A DNA stretch of 24,593 nucleotides, from NCBI GenBank assembly GCA_045545235.1, contig JAZQAN010000001.1, positions 1 through 24,593 on the forward strand, written 5' to 3'. Positions 1-8,204 of the stretch are shown one piece after another (position 1 is the stretch's first letter; the number at the start of each line of letters is the position of its first letter). The position numbers were made by a program, and so were the translations under genes. This stretch comes from CAZNKU01 sp045545235. Its GTDB lineage: Bacteria; Bacillota; Clostridia; Monoglobales; Firm-18. The notes beneath the pieces are model-generated. The model searched no databases, was not told the DNA's origin, and was given only the letters and a program-made list of their open reading frames with translations.

Positions 1-252
1 CATCTGTCTGTCTTTATCAAAATCATCGGTTTCAAACGCAAGATGCCGAAGCCCTTTTACATAGTTGTCATAAACTGTTTCGTCATCAGATTTCATAGGA
101 TAAACCTCAATAATACCGTTGTGGCATTTTAAAAATTTTGTGCCGTTTGGATATGACAAAATCACCTTACAGCCAAAGTATTTTTCATAAAATTCACAAA
201 GTTTATCTGTATCTCTCGCAACTAATCCCGTATGTTCAATACCTGTAATCAT
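1..252 (-). CDS. VOC (glyoxalase/bleomycin-resistance fold) family protein, C-terminal part cut off by window edge
   Basis: The first 84 codons are present and the gene runs off the left edge. The reading begins MITGIEHTGLVARDTDKL and continues with a helix (CEFYEKYFG), a beta-rich stretch ending IIEVYP, then LRHLAFE. This is the beta-alpha-beta-beta-beta layout of vicinal oxygen chelate proteins. H7, the E of IIEV and the H of LRHL are at the positions where the family usually binds its divalent metal. The ATG at 252 is chosen because AGGAGA lies 7 bases upstream; a nearby out-of-frame ATG at 259 abuts that site and is too close. It starts 18 bases after the heparinase-like stop, so it is probably the last visible gene of that operon. 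VOC proteins include lyases, isomerases, dioxygenases and glyoxalases, so the reaction cannot be fixed. An isomerase or lyase acting on a sugar product would fit the context, which is inference. Confidence 0.8.
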   Translation of the reverse strand, partial: MITGIEHTGLVARDTDKLCEFYEKYFGCKVILSYPNGTKFLKCHNGIIEVYPMKSDDETVYDNYVKGLRHLAFETDDFDKDRQM

Positions 253-270
253 AACACATTCTCCTATATT

Positions 271-2286
271 TTAAAAAGTATAATAAGTTCCGTCATCACA
301 TTTGTAGAGTATGTCATTCTTTGTAAATGTAATTTCGTACTTGTGACCGTTATATTCAACAGTCATTGTTGTTTTATCCTCTGCAAAGTCACACCTTGCA
401 AAAGGTTTTTTTGCTCCCTTATCCATTGGGCACATTACTGTGAACCAATTTGCTCTGCCTTCACTTTCAAGTACAATTCTCTTTGTACTTCCCAACTTGC
501 CTTCAATTTCCTGTTCTGTATTTATGTGGTATGCCATGTGAAGCTTTCCATCACAGATGCTTGTGTTGTAATTAATGTCGGACATAACTTTCATATAAAG
601 GTCAGCCTTAGGACGCTGTGCAAAAATTTCGTTTCCGTTTATATCAAGTTTTAATTTGCCGTCGTAGTTGTTTATATTAAAACCGCTTTCGATTTTATCT
701 GTTTTATTGTTACACTCAACTCTGTCCCATATAATAAATAAATCAGGCTTTATAAACAGAATGTTTCTTACGCAGTCCTTAAGGTAAGGTGAGTAGCATT
801 TTTCCGCATGGCTTTTAACAAATGATACATCTTCGTGAAAATCCTTATAGGTTACCACAGCTTTGTTGTTGTGGGATGTGTAGTCACGAACCTCGTCGTG
901 CAACATACCTTTTTCAACAAAGTTAAGCACCTGGTCACTGTCGTTAATACAGATTGTATTATGACTTGATGTATGTGTGTCATAATCCTCGTGAGATTTG
1001 CCTCTGTAACATGAATGTCCGGGATCACAGATGAAATATTCACCCTTTGAAAACAGCATAATGCTGTTTTTATCAAAGTGCTGATGTGAACGTGAACGTC
1101 CACCGCCACCGCTTTGAAGCTGCATTACCGTGTCGTTGCCTTTGCCGCAAAGACCTTCCCATGAATTTCTAAGATATGTAAAGCCTGTTTCGGCAAATAC
1201 CCTTTCTGTTTCAAAAATTGAAGGTTTTTCGGCAATGTTTGTTTCGTCATAAAGTGCAAGAAGCATTGTATTAAGCATATGCCATGTTGTATGCAGTGCG
1301 TCCGGTCTTGGAGGGTTATTCATTAAAAATTCATCAAGATACCACTGTGCAACAGGATTTTTAAAATAGTTTGCATAAAGCAGAGCCTCCGGTGCTTCCA
1401 TCTGGAATAAAAACGGACAGTCGTGGAAGTTTGTGGCAACAGCAACAGGTCTGTCGTAGCCTTCAACATCATATTTGCCAATCTGGTTATATATTGCCCA
1501 TTCAAAGGATTTACGGCAGTTGTTCATACCATCAAGGCGTCTGCCCTTTGTGTGCCATAGCGACCATGCCGCAGATGAAAGGCAGTTTATAGGATATGAC
1601 CAGTAGTGATATCCCTCGCCGTAGCTTCCGTCTGCCTCGGTCTTTTCAAGCCACAGTCTTAAAGCCTCTGTTGCAATATTCATATCCTCTTCAAATGAAG
1701 GAAGTTCGTCTTCTATTAAAAGCAAAAGCTGTACAAATGAAGACGCAATAACACAAAGGTGATTCATAACCCAGTTTTCCATCTGAAAAAGTGTGGAGTT
1801 CTTAAGAAGCATATATGGCTTTTCAAGTAAAGTCTTTTTAATTGCTTTCTTTTCATCTTCGTCAAAAAACGAATATCCCCATTCATAAGCCATAACCACT
1901 GCCGCAGTTATTGTAGCGGTTTCAAGCTCACCTGCAAGGACTTCCACACCGTGATAAATTCTTGTACGGGGTCTGTTTGGATATGCAGGACCTTGCCAGA
2001 AATCCATAGACTCACCAATATAGTACATAACCTGTTTTTTCAGTTCTTTTATGTACTTTTCGTCCTCTGTAACCAAAGCCGCCATAGCAAGGTCGCTCAT
2101 TCGTTTTCTTACAAAGTAGTAAACAGTAAATGTATCTTCAGGAAAGGCAATGTTTCCAAGCTCGCAAACTCTGTCCGCAGTATCCCTAATATCCTTCCAT
2201 ATTAAAGAAAACTTTTCAGACTTTGTACGTTCAGTAATTTTTTCTATATGTTCTTCATTGAAATAAAGCTCCTGTGCCAGTTTCAT
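271..2286 (-). CDS. Heparinase II/III-family polysaccharide lyase, cytoplasmic (671 aa)
   Basis: This is a predicted lyase that would cleave uronic-acid-containing oligosaccharides by beta-elimination. An alpha-helical toroid-like half (about 1-340) carries NWVMNH at 171-176 and GSYGEGYHYWSYP at 220-232, both typical of the family. The C-terminal beta-sandwich half has SHQHFDKNSI (H401, H403, D405), followed by the DPG motif and HNT at 442-444. These are the His/Asp residues conserved in the heparinase II/III C-terminal domain. There is no signal peptide, so it should act on imported oligosaccharides. A longer reading from a TTG at 2304 is possible. The ATG at 2286 is preferred because AAGGTAGG sits 6 bases upstream and overlaps that extension. 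The gene follows the PhnP-like gene and a hairpin, and is followed closely by the VOC gene. Substrate (heparinoid, alginate, ulvan-like or other) cannot be read from the sequence. Confidence 0.88.
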   Translation of the reverse strand: MKLAQELYFNEEHIEKITERTKSEKFSLIWKDIRDTADRVCELGNIAFPEDTFTVYYFVRKRMSDLAMAALVTEDEKYIKELKKQVMYYIGESMDFWQGPAYPNRPRTRIYHGVEVLAGELETATITAAVVMAYEWGYSFFDEDEKKAIKKTLLEKPYMLLKNSTLFQMENWVMNHLCVIASSFVQLLLLIEDELPSFEEDMNIATEALRLWLEKTEADGSYGEGYHYWSYPINCLSSAAWSLWHTKGRRLDGMNNCRKSFEWAIYNQIGKYDVEGYDRPVAVATNFHDCPFLFQMEAPEALLYANYFKNPVAQWYLDEFLMNNPPRPDALHTTWHMLNTMLLALYDETNIAEKPSIFETERVFAETGFTYLRNSWEGLCGKGNDTVMQLQSGGGGRSRSHQHFDKNSIMLFSKGEYFICDPGHSCYRGKSHEDYDTHTSSHNTICINDSDQVLNFVEKGMLHDEVRDYTSHNNKAVVTYKDFHEDVSFVKSHAEKCYSPYLKDCVRNILFIKPDLFIIWDRVECNNKTDKIESGFNINNYDGKLKLDINGNEIFAQRPKADLYMKVMSDINYNTSICDGKLHMAYHINTEQEIEGKLGSTKRIVLESEGRANWFTVMCPMDKGAKKPFARCDFAEDKTTMTVEYNGHKYEITFTKNDILYKCDDGTYYTF

Positions 2287-2292
2287 AGTAAT

Positions 2293-2300
2293 CCTACCTT
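2293..2300 (-). promoter_or_regulatory. Ribosome binding site setting the heparinase-like start at 2286
   Basis: On the minus strand AAGGTAGG lies 6 bases before the ATG at 2286. It falls inside the 18-base extension that a TTG start at 2304 would give, so the longer reading is unlikely. Confidence 0.75.
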
Positions 2301-2369
2301 TCAATCTGCTTTGTCAATTTCATAAAATTTATCAGAAGTTGTTCAATTATTATAATAGAAATGTACAGT

Positions 2370-2410
2370 ATAGAGTAACTGAAAATTGTATCAATTACTC
2401 TATCTGTTAC
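2370..2410 (-). repeat. Hairpin-forming repeat, left copy (downstream of the PhnP-like gene)
   Basis: Twelve-base arms at 2370-2381 and 2392-2403 pair around a 10-base loop. The single non-Watson-Crick position is a G-U pair in the minus-strand RNA, which is the strand transcribed here. The element begins 5 bases after the PhnP-like stop, and the hairpin itself 12 bases after it. No T-run follows, so it is a poor intrinsic terminator and could instead attenuate or stabilise mRNA. A copy differing by one inserted base and the last base is at 24461-24502. A TATAAT is present beyond it on the minus strand (2354-2349), but without a good -35, so I do not call a promoter. Confidence 0.75.
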
Positions 2411-2415
2411 GGAAC

Positions 2416-3267
2416 TTATACATCTTCCATACTCATACCATCATAGGCTACCGTAATATCATACATGGGTGCTGTATCCTCCCAGTATTTTACAAGTTGA
2501 CTGTGATTCATTCCCATGCAACAAATATGTGTCATATAAATTTTTGTATTTTCATTTATTGTTCCCTGTTCAAATAGTCTGTCTAATGTTTTTCTTACTT
2601 CCGTAAGCCCCATATGAACATCTATACCCATTTCTTCAACGGGAAATGTGCACTCACTGACTAAAATATCAAGCTTTACATTTTTTAAATACTCAAATGT
2701 TTCTTCAAGATAAGGTCCTGAATCCAAAGCATAATACATTTTTCTGCCGTCGGGAAAATCTATTATATAATTTGCGGAATTAGCCTCCACACCTGTATGA
2801 TGATGTCCCTTTAGTGGAGTGAATTTATACTTATCCACATCGTATGTTTCATAGAACTTTAATGAATGAATATTTACCGAATCCATATATGGTTCATTTC
2901 CACATGAAAGTTTTTTAATGGCTTCGGCACCGTATTCCGAAAGATAAATGTTTATTTTATCACTTTTTCGCACCGGACTGACCTTGCGAAACCACCATAC
3001 CTTTGGATTAAAATGGTCATCATGAGTGTGTGAATATACAATGTGTTCCACATCGTATGTATCTTCTCCTATCCGGTGTGACTGAGGTATAAAATCAGCC
3101 CCCGCATCAATCATAACTGCCTCATCAAGTCTGAAGCATGAACGGGTACGCAAATCCTTGCCCCCATGCTTTCTTGCATATTCACATATTTCACAACGGC
3201 AAAATGGAGTTGGAACACCCTCGCCGGCAGAAGTTCCCCAAAAACGTAATTTTTTTATTTCCGACAT
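2416..3267 (-). CDS. PhnP-like metallo-beta-lactamase-fold hydrolase (283 aa)
   Basis: This is a metal-dependent hydrolase of the MBL superfamily. HTHDDH at 80-85 is the HxHxDH signature, D182 in LDSGPY and H247 in MTHICC are the further expected metal ligands, and H155-H157 form another His cluster. The N-terminus (GTSAGEGVP, then CRCEIC at 23-28, then RTRSC) resembles PhnP, the phosphoribosyl cyclic phosphodiesterase, including its extra cysteine zinc site. PqqB-like proteins are the next closest type. There is no signal peptide. The ATG at 3267 has GGAGG 7 bases upstream, and the gene starts 25 bases after the large LRR-glycosidase gene. No other phosphonate gene is present, so a PhnP role in phosphonate use is unlikely. 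Hydrolysis of a cyclic phosphodiester, ester or lactone arising from the carbohydrate is possible but unproven. Confidence 0.85.
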   Translation of the reverse strand: MSEIKKLRFWGTSAGEGVPTPFCRCEICEYARKHGGKDLRTRSCFRLDEAVMIDAGADFIPQSHRIGEDTYDVEHIVYSHTHDDHFNPKVWWFRKVSPVRKSDKINIYLSEYGAEAIKKLSCGNEPYMDSVNIHSLKFYETYDVDKYKFTPLKGHHHTGVEANSANYIIDFPDGRKMYYALDSGPYLEETFEYLKNVKLDILVSECTFPVEEMGIDVHMGLTEVRKTLDRLFEQGTINENTKIYMTHICCMGMNHSQLVKYWEDTAPMYDITVAYDGMSMEDV

Positions 3268-3292
3268 AATGAGCCTCCAAAAAACTTAATAA

Positions 3293-6200
3293 TTAATTGA
3301 TTTCCAGTAAAGGCAGCAACGGAACAGAATCCGAAATGCTGTTAAACAAGAAAATTTTGTATTTTCCGGAAGGATTGTAAGTAAACGGAAAGTCGTAATA
3401 ACAAGTTTCACCTGCTACTAAATTCTTAACATTTATGACCTTTAACTCTTTCATTCTACCATTATAACCTGCAAAAATCAAGTCTGCTGATTCAATGTTT
3501 TCTTTAACAGTTACAGATATTTTATTTGTTTCAGCATTAAAGTCAATAGCCGATGATAAAACAATTATTTTTTCCGTACTATATCCGCAGGAAACAAGAT
3601 ATTCCTTGACACTTGCATTTTTAACATATAATACGCATCCTGATGAAAGTCCCTCAAATACTTTATTATTTTTAACAGTTAAAGAATCGGAAAGTATATG
3701 CAGTTCTGCAATTTTTCCGCAACCGTAAAATGCACCGCTGTGAAGATTGGAAGTATGGAGTTTTAAGGCAACAAGAGATTTATTAGTTGAAAGTGCCTTG
3801 TAATCCATAGATGTTACACCCTTACCAACTTCTAAAGATGTAAGCCCCGAACGGAAGAATACCTGTTTACCAAAGGAGGTAACATTATCCGGTATAACGG
3901 CATAAGTAAGCTTAGGGCAGTATACAAACACACCCGTATATGAAGAGCCAAGCGTACCAATGGTTGTAACGTTTTTTCCTATCTGCAGTCCTGTTATTAA
4001 ATCATTTAATATTTTTTCATTATAAGTAACTATATAATTTTTGTGAGTAGTATTACAACCCTTTGCAAATGCACCGTCATTTATGGCAGTTACGGGATAT
4101 TCCTCCTCTGTGCCGTCACCATCGGCATCAAACTTTGCCGTATCGGGAATAACAAGTGTATATTTTGATGACGGGTATACCTGAAATCCTGTTACAGCAA
4201 GACTTTTTTTATCCGGATTAAGTGCATAGCTTAATTTATAATCACCTGTTTCGCTTACATCTGCTGCTTCTACCACTGTAAGATTTTTTGCCGCAATGCC
4301 CGATGAAGAAAGTATGTTTTTAGCTTCAACAGATGATGCAAAATACATTTCACCGTCAGTATAAACTATATCATAACCACCGATTTTTTCAGGCATTTTG
4401 GAAATATCATAGTCTTCTGCAGTTATATATACAAGTCCGTTTTTAACTTCATACTGTGCACTGTCAACCACATCAAGACTCTCAACACTAATATTATCAA
4501 CAAGTATGGCATTGGTTTCTGTCATATAGCCGTCATAAGTACCGAAAAACCCGAATGTTGCTTTGTTTCCGTCAAAAACAAAAGGATTTTCATCTACATA
4601 TTCACCGCAATATTCGTCATATATATCACCATTACCATATGCTTTCCAGCTTATTTTACCGTTATTTACTGTAACTTTAAAGGTTATTGTTCCCGTTCCA
4701 AGTCTGTTGCCGTATGTGTATCCTCTTGCAAGCTCCGTAGCCTGGCTGTCGGTAACTTTATAAAGCACCCACGCAGGGCTCATAAGTGCACCGTATTTTT
4801 CCACCTGCAGCTGGTAATAATTGTTGTTGTCATTATGAACCATAAATCTTACACCAAAATTATCGGATGAATGAGTACGGGAAGCATCAAAATTAATTGT
4901 GTATCTGTCGGAAAGTTTGGAAAGGTCACCGTTATAATATGCAACGGCACTTCTGTCTATTGACGACCCATTGCAAAACGGAACTATAATAAGTCCCTTT
5001 CCTGTCTTTTGCGAGTAATTACTTAAATTATCAATACCAAGCTGTGCAAAACCACTTGTTCTGTATGCAATCCAATTATCGAAGGTTTCACCTATGCCCG
5101 AAACTAATACAGGCTCTTTAGCTTCAAAATCTTCAACAAATTCAAACTTTTCTTTTTCTGCATAAACATTTAAATTAATTGTGCAGTTGCCGACTGTAAC
5201 TTTACTTTCACCTGTTTTTAATGCTTTAAATTCGTTATTTTCAAATATAAAGTAATTGCTGTCAACAGTTGCTGAATAGCTATCAAAGCAGTCAGTTCCC
5301 TTTATTCTGGGATAAAGTCTGAAAGAACTGTCTGCAAACGGTATATCTGTTGTTCCACTAATTTCCGAAAGAACCGTAAAGTCGGAAATATCGGCATTTT
5401 CAACCTTTATTGCAGTATATACATTTTCATTATATACATTAAGCATTTTGCCGTTTTCAAAAGAATTTGAAGTAGCAAACTTTTCCCAGACACCCGAAAT
5501 ATTTTTAAGATAAATCTTAAAGTTTGTACTTGTTCCCAAATAGTCAATTCTTCTCACTTTTTCAGCATTGGCAAAGTGATACACATTTTCTTCTGCAGTT
5601 GCACCGTAAAGCAAGTCATTATAAACAACATCATCCTTTTCCTCTGCAAGAGGATTTGTTTTTTCCACAGTTGTTATAGGTGTTTTTGCCTTAAGCTTAA
5701 GAAATACAACTCTTTTACTTCCAAGGGTATAACTATTGAAATTTTCTGTATTTTTATTAACTGTTGTTGTGGTGAAAACATCTTTTGTATTTTCACTGTT
5801 TTTATAGGAATAATAATTTGGTGCAGTAAAGGTTGTTTCACTGACTAAATCATATTCATTCACAAAGTCAAAATTCACAGTATATTCATTATAATTTGAA
5901 GCATTTGTAAGCACAAGTGTAAGCTGGTCATCATCTGTTGCCATAGCCACAACTGATGCATACTGTTCGGGAGAATTGTCCGAGCCGTCATATCCGTTAT
6001 ATGTAGTTTTTACAACTCTGTCACCAAGCATGGTTTTATAAAGATTATAAAAATCCGCAATGCCTGTGGGTATGTATTCTCCGCCTGTATCCTGAACATA
6101 CGACCACAAATTATTACTGTAAAAATTGTGATATGTAGCAAGTGCTGTATCCCCGTTATTCATTGCATTTGAAAAGAACAGAGAATCGGTAAGACATGCC

Positions 6201-8143
6201 CATAGTGAAGTGTACGAAACGTAGTTACCCTCGCTTGTAAGTGCGTGTTCGGTAACCGCAAACTTTATATCTTTATCAGGACCAAGCTCATCCTTAAAAA
6301 TTTGTTTTATATTTGTATAAATATCATCATTTGCCTTGTGACGGAATGTTGAATTTCCCGAATAAAAGTGCACTGCCACAAGGTCATCAATATAAGCGCC
6401 TAACTTTTTAGCAACAATTCTGTTCCATACCATACCTTTTTCAGGAGTAGATTCTCTTACAACCACAGGCATAATTTTAAGGTCTTTACTTACACCACGA
6501 ATAGCCTGTGCGTGCTGCATTGCTGTTTCAGTATAATATTCTGCGGCAGTTTCTGCAGTAAAAGGTTCATCAAATCCCGGGAAAGTTACACCTATTGAAT
6601 GATAATTTTCATTGCCCAATTCAAACCCTATTACGTTTACGGGTTCTTCAAGTCCCATACTTGCGCGAAGTGCTCCCCATTGTGATGAATTCTTGTCGTC
6701 AAGAAGAAAATGTACAAACTGTGCTGTTTCTGCAGGGGTCTGGTCAAACATACTTATAACAAATACAAATTCTGCATCGGGATTTGTGGCAAGTACGGTT
6801 TTTATAAATTCCACAGGTCCGTATGCTATTGGTCCTCTTGTTTCCGTTGTTCCGTTTTCAATGTTAAGTGATGTCCATGTTCCTCTTTCTGCGTAAGGCC
6901 CCACACTCTTTATAAGATTTACTCTGTTTGTGTAAAGTCCGCCCCAACGTGCAACGGGAATAGCTCCGATATTTGAAGCAGAATTAATGTAAGCATCGGA
7001 AAGCTGTTTTTCACCATTAACTAATTTTTCTCCGCTTATTTCAAACTGTACACCAAAAAGTCTTTGAAGATTACTGTCCATTACAACATTACCTTCATCC
7101 ACAGACACATCAAGTGTAAGGCTGTTATCCACAATGTCTGATTCGTCCCATCTTACAAGCTCATCAGTAGAATTTTTATTATAAATTATCTCTTTGAATT
7201 CCTTAACCGAAAGACGTTCAGTTTCGTTTTTGTCAAGACTCCACACAGCTTCTAAAACCGCAAAGTCAGAAATACTAAAACTACTGCCTGCAGGGTAAGT
7301 ATTTATACCGTCATTCCAGCCCTTAAGATTATATCTGAGTCTTGAATATTCAGGCAAAGTTACTGTATCACCACAATCTATCACAGAGGCTATCCCCTGT
7401 TTGTATCCGTCTTTTAAAACAAGCATATTGCCGCTTATAATCGTTACATTTTCTGCCGAAACCCCGTTAGAGGTAATTGTTGTTTTTGCATTTTCATTTC
7501 TTACATAGTAATGAGTTGGTGTTGAAAGGTCCATACCTATTGTGCTTGCAAATGTTGAACCTGTAAAAGTATCTTTACCAAGGAGTACAACAGTCTGCAA
7601 GCTTCTGCACTGTGCAAATATACCTGCATCTACCTTTGCGACCGTGCTTGGTATTATTATACTTTGAAGCTTACGGCAGTTGTAAAAAGCCTGTTGTCCT
7701 ATGATGTTAAGACCTTCACCAAACTCAATATGTGAAAGCTGTGTACAGCCTTTAAATGATGATGCACCCATATTTTTTATATATCTTGCATCCACGTATT
7801 CAAGATAAGTACAGTTATAAAAAGAGTTTGCACCGATACTTAATACTCCGTCTTCAATTTTAAGACTTTTTATGTCGGCAGACCCTGAAAAAGCATTGTC
7901 CGATACACCTGCAACAGGGTAAGAATCTATTTTTGAAGGAATAACAAGCTCAACAAACACATCGGGGCTTTTGGCAAAGCCTGTTATGTATGCCTTGCCA
8001 TCAACAACATTGTATGACAGTTCATAAGTACTTTCAGCAAGTACGAATCCAAATGAATTAAACATGATAAATACAGCAAGCACAATTGCAATATATATCC
8101 TTGTTAGATTTATTATATTTAATTTTTTAATAGATTTTGTCAT
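3293..8143 (-). CDS. Secreted LRR_5 / GH51-like clan GH-A glycosidase / lectin-like / LRR_5 multidomain protein (1616 aa)
   Basis: The order of parts (numbering from ATG 8143) is: signal peptide (about 1-36); BspA-like LRR_5 repeats (about 45-195, e.g. IGQQAFYNC); a Listeria-Bacteroides (Flg_new) type repeat (about 243-301, GYKQGI to AVW); a TIM-barrel glycosidase (about 345-715); a beta-sandwich (about 720-815); a discoidin-like stretch (about 837-930); a BIG2-like stretch; a concanavalin/LamG-like lectin domain (about 1003-1225); a second LRR_5 block (about 1300-1510); and a C-terminal beta tail. The glycosidase has FELGNEN (E512, acid/base) and FAVTEHAL (E632, nucleophile), with RWGG and GP(V)EF segments resembling GH51 arabinofuranosidases. 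No SLH or LPxTG anchor is seen. The ATG at 8143 is preferred over GTG 8152 because AGAGGTGA precedes it at proper spacing. An arabinose- or uronate-bearing polysaccharide is a plausible substrate. Confidence 0.85.
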   Translation of the reverse strand: MTKSIKKLNIINLTRIYIAIVLAVFIMFNSFGFVLAESTYELSYNVVDGKAYITGFAKSPDVFVELVIPSKIDSYPVAGVSDNAFSGSADIKSLKIEDGVLSIGANSFYNCTYLEYVDARYIKNMGASSFKGCTQLSHIEFGEGLNIIGQQAFYNCRKLQSIIIPSTVAKVDAGIFAQCRSLQTVVLLGKDTFTGSTFASTIGMDLSTPTHYYVRNENAKTTITSNGVSAENVTIISGNMLVLKDGYKQGIASVIDCGDTVTLPEYSRLRYNLKGWNDGINTYPAGSSFSISDFAVLEAVWSLDKNETERLSVKEFKEIIYNKNSTDELVRWDESDIVDNSLTLDVSVDEGNVVMDSNLQRLFGVQFEISGEKLVNGEKQLSDAYINSASNIGAIPVARWGGLYTNRVNLIKSVGPYAERGTWTSLNIENGTTETRGPIAYGPVEFIKTVLATNPDAEFVFVISMFDQTPAETAQFVHFLLDDKNSSQWGALRASMGLEEPVNVIGFELGNENYHSIGVTFPGFDEPFTAETAAEYYTETAMQHAQAIRGVSKDLKIMPVVVRESTPEKGMVWNRIVAKKLGAYIDDLVAVHFYSGNSTFRHKANDDIYTNIKQIFKDELGPDKDIKFAVTEHALTSEGNYVSYTSLWACLTDSLFFSNAMNNGDTALATYHNFYSNNLWSYVQDTGGEYIPTGIADFYNLYKTMLGDRVVKTTYNGYDGSDNSPEQYASVVAMATDDDQLTLVLTNASNYNEYTVNFDFVNEYDLVSETTFTAPNYYSYKNSENTKDVFTTTTVNKNTENFNSYTLGSKRVVFLKLKAKTPITTVEKTNPLAEEKDDVVYNDLLYGATAEENVYHFANAEKVRRIDYLGTSTNFKIYLKNISGVWEKFATSNSFENGKMLNVYNENVYTAIKVENADISDFTVLSEISGTTDIPFADSSFRLYPRIKGTDCFDSYSATVDSNYFIFENNEFKALKTGESKVTVGNCTINLNVYAEKEKFEFVEDFEAKEPVLVSGIGETFDNWIAYRTSGFAQLGIDNLSNYSQKTGKGLIIVPFCNGSSIDRSAVAYYNGDLSKLSDRYTINFDASRTHSSDNFGVRFMVHNDNNNYYQLQVEKYGALMSPAWVLYKVTDSQATELARGYTYGNRLGTGTITFKVTVNNGKISWKAYGNGDIYDEYCGEYVDENPFVFDGNKATFGFFGTYDGYMTETNAILVDNISVESLDVVDSAQYEVKNGLVYITAEDYDISKMPEKIGGYDIVYTDGEMYFASSVEAKNILSSSGIAAKNLTVVEAADVSETGDYKLSYALNPDKKSLAVTGFQVYPSSKYTLVIPDTAKFDADGDGTEEEYPVTAINDGAFAKGCNTTHKNYIVTYNEKILNDLITGLQIGKNVTTIGTLGSSYTGVFVYCPKLTYAVIPDNVTSFGKQVFFRSGLTSLEVGKGVTSMDYKALSTNKSLVALKLHTSNLHSGAFYGCGKIAELHILSDSLTVKNNKVFEGLSSGCVLYVKNASVKEYLVSCGYSTEKIIVLSSAIDFNAETNKISVTVKENIESADLIFAGYNGRMKELKVINVKNLVAGETCYYDFPFTYNPSGKYKIFLFNSISDSVPLLPLLEIN

Positions 8144-8166
8144 AACAATCACCTCTAAAATTATGG

Positions 8167-8193
8167 TTAATGGCTCCGAAAAGGAGCCATTAA
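8167..8193 (-). terminator. Intercistronic hairpin between the two LRR genes (weak terminator or attenuator)
   Basis: Eleven-base perfect arms TTAATGGCTCC / GGAGCCATTAA enclose a 5-base loop, starting 11 bases after the stop of the 539-aa LRR gene. On the transcribed minus strand the hairpin is followed by ACCATAATTTT, not a clean T-run. Full termination is therefore doubtful; partial termination or mRNA stabilisation is likely. Confidence 0.6.
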
Positions 8194-8204
8194 ACCTTTT
8201 AAAA

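Noticed and set aside
232..654. 140-codon plus-strand reading
   Set aside because: It lies antisense to the start of the VOC gene and the 3' end of the heparinase-like gene, has no ribosome binding site and encodes a Cys/Phe-rich sequence typical of antisense reading.
2340..2410. Promoter for the heparinase-like gene
   Set aside because: A TATAAT exists on the minus strand at 2354-2349, but no acceptable -35 lies 16-18 bases upstream.
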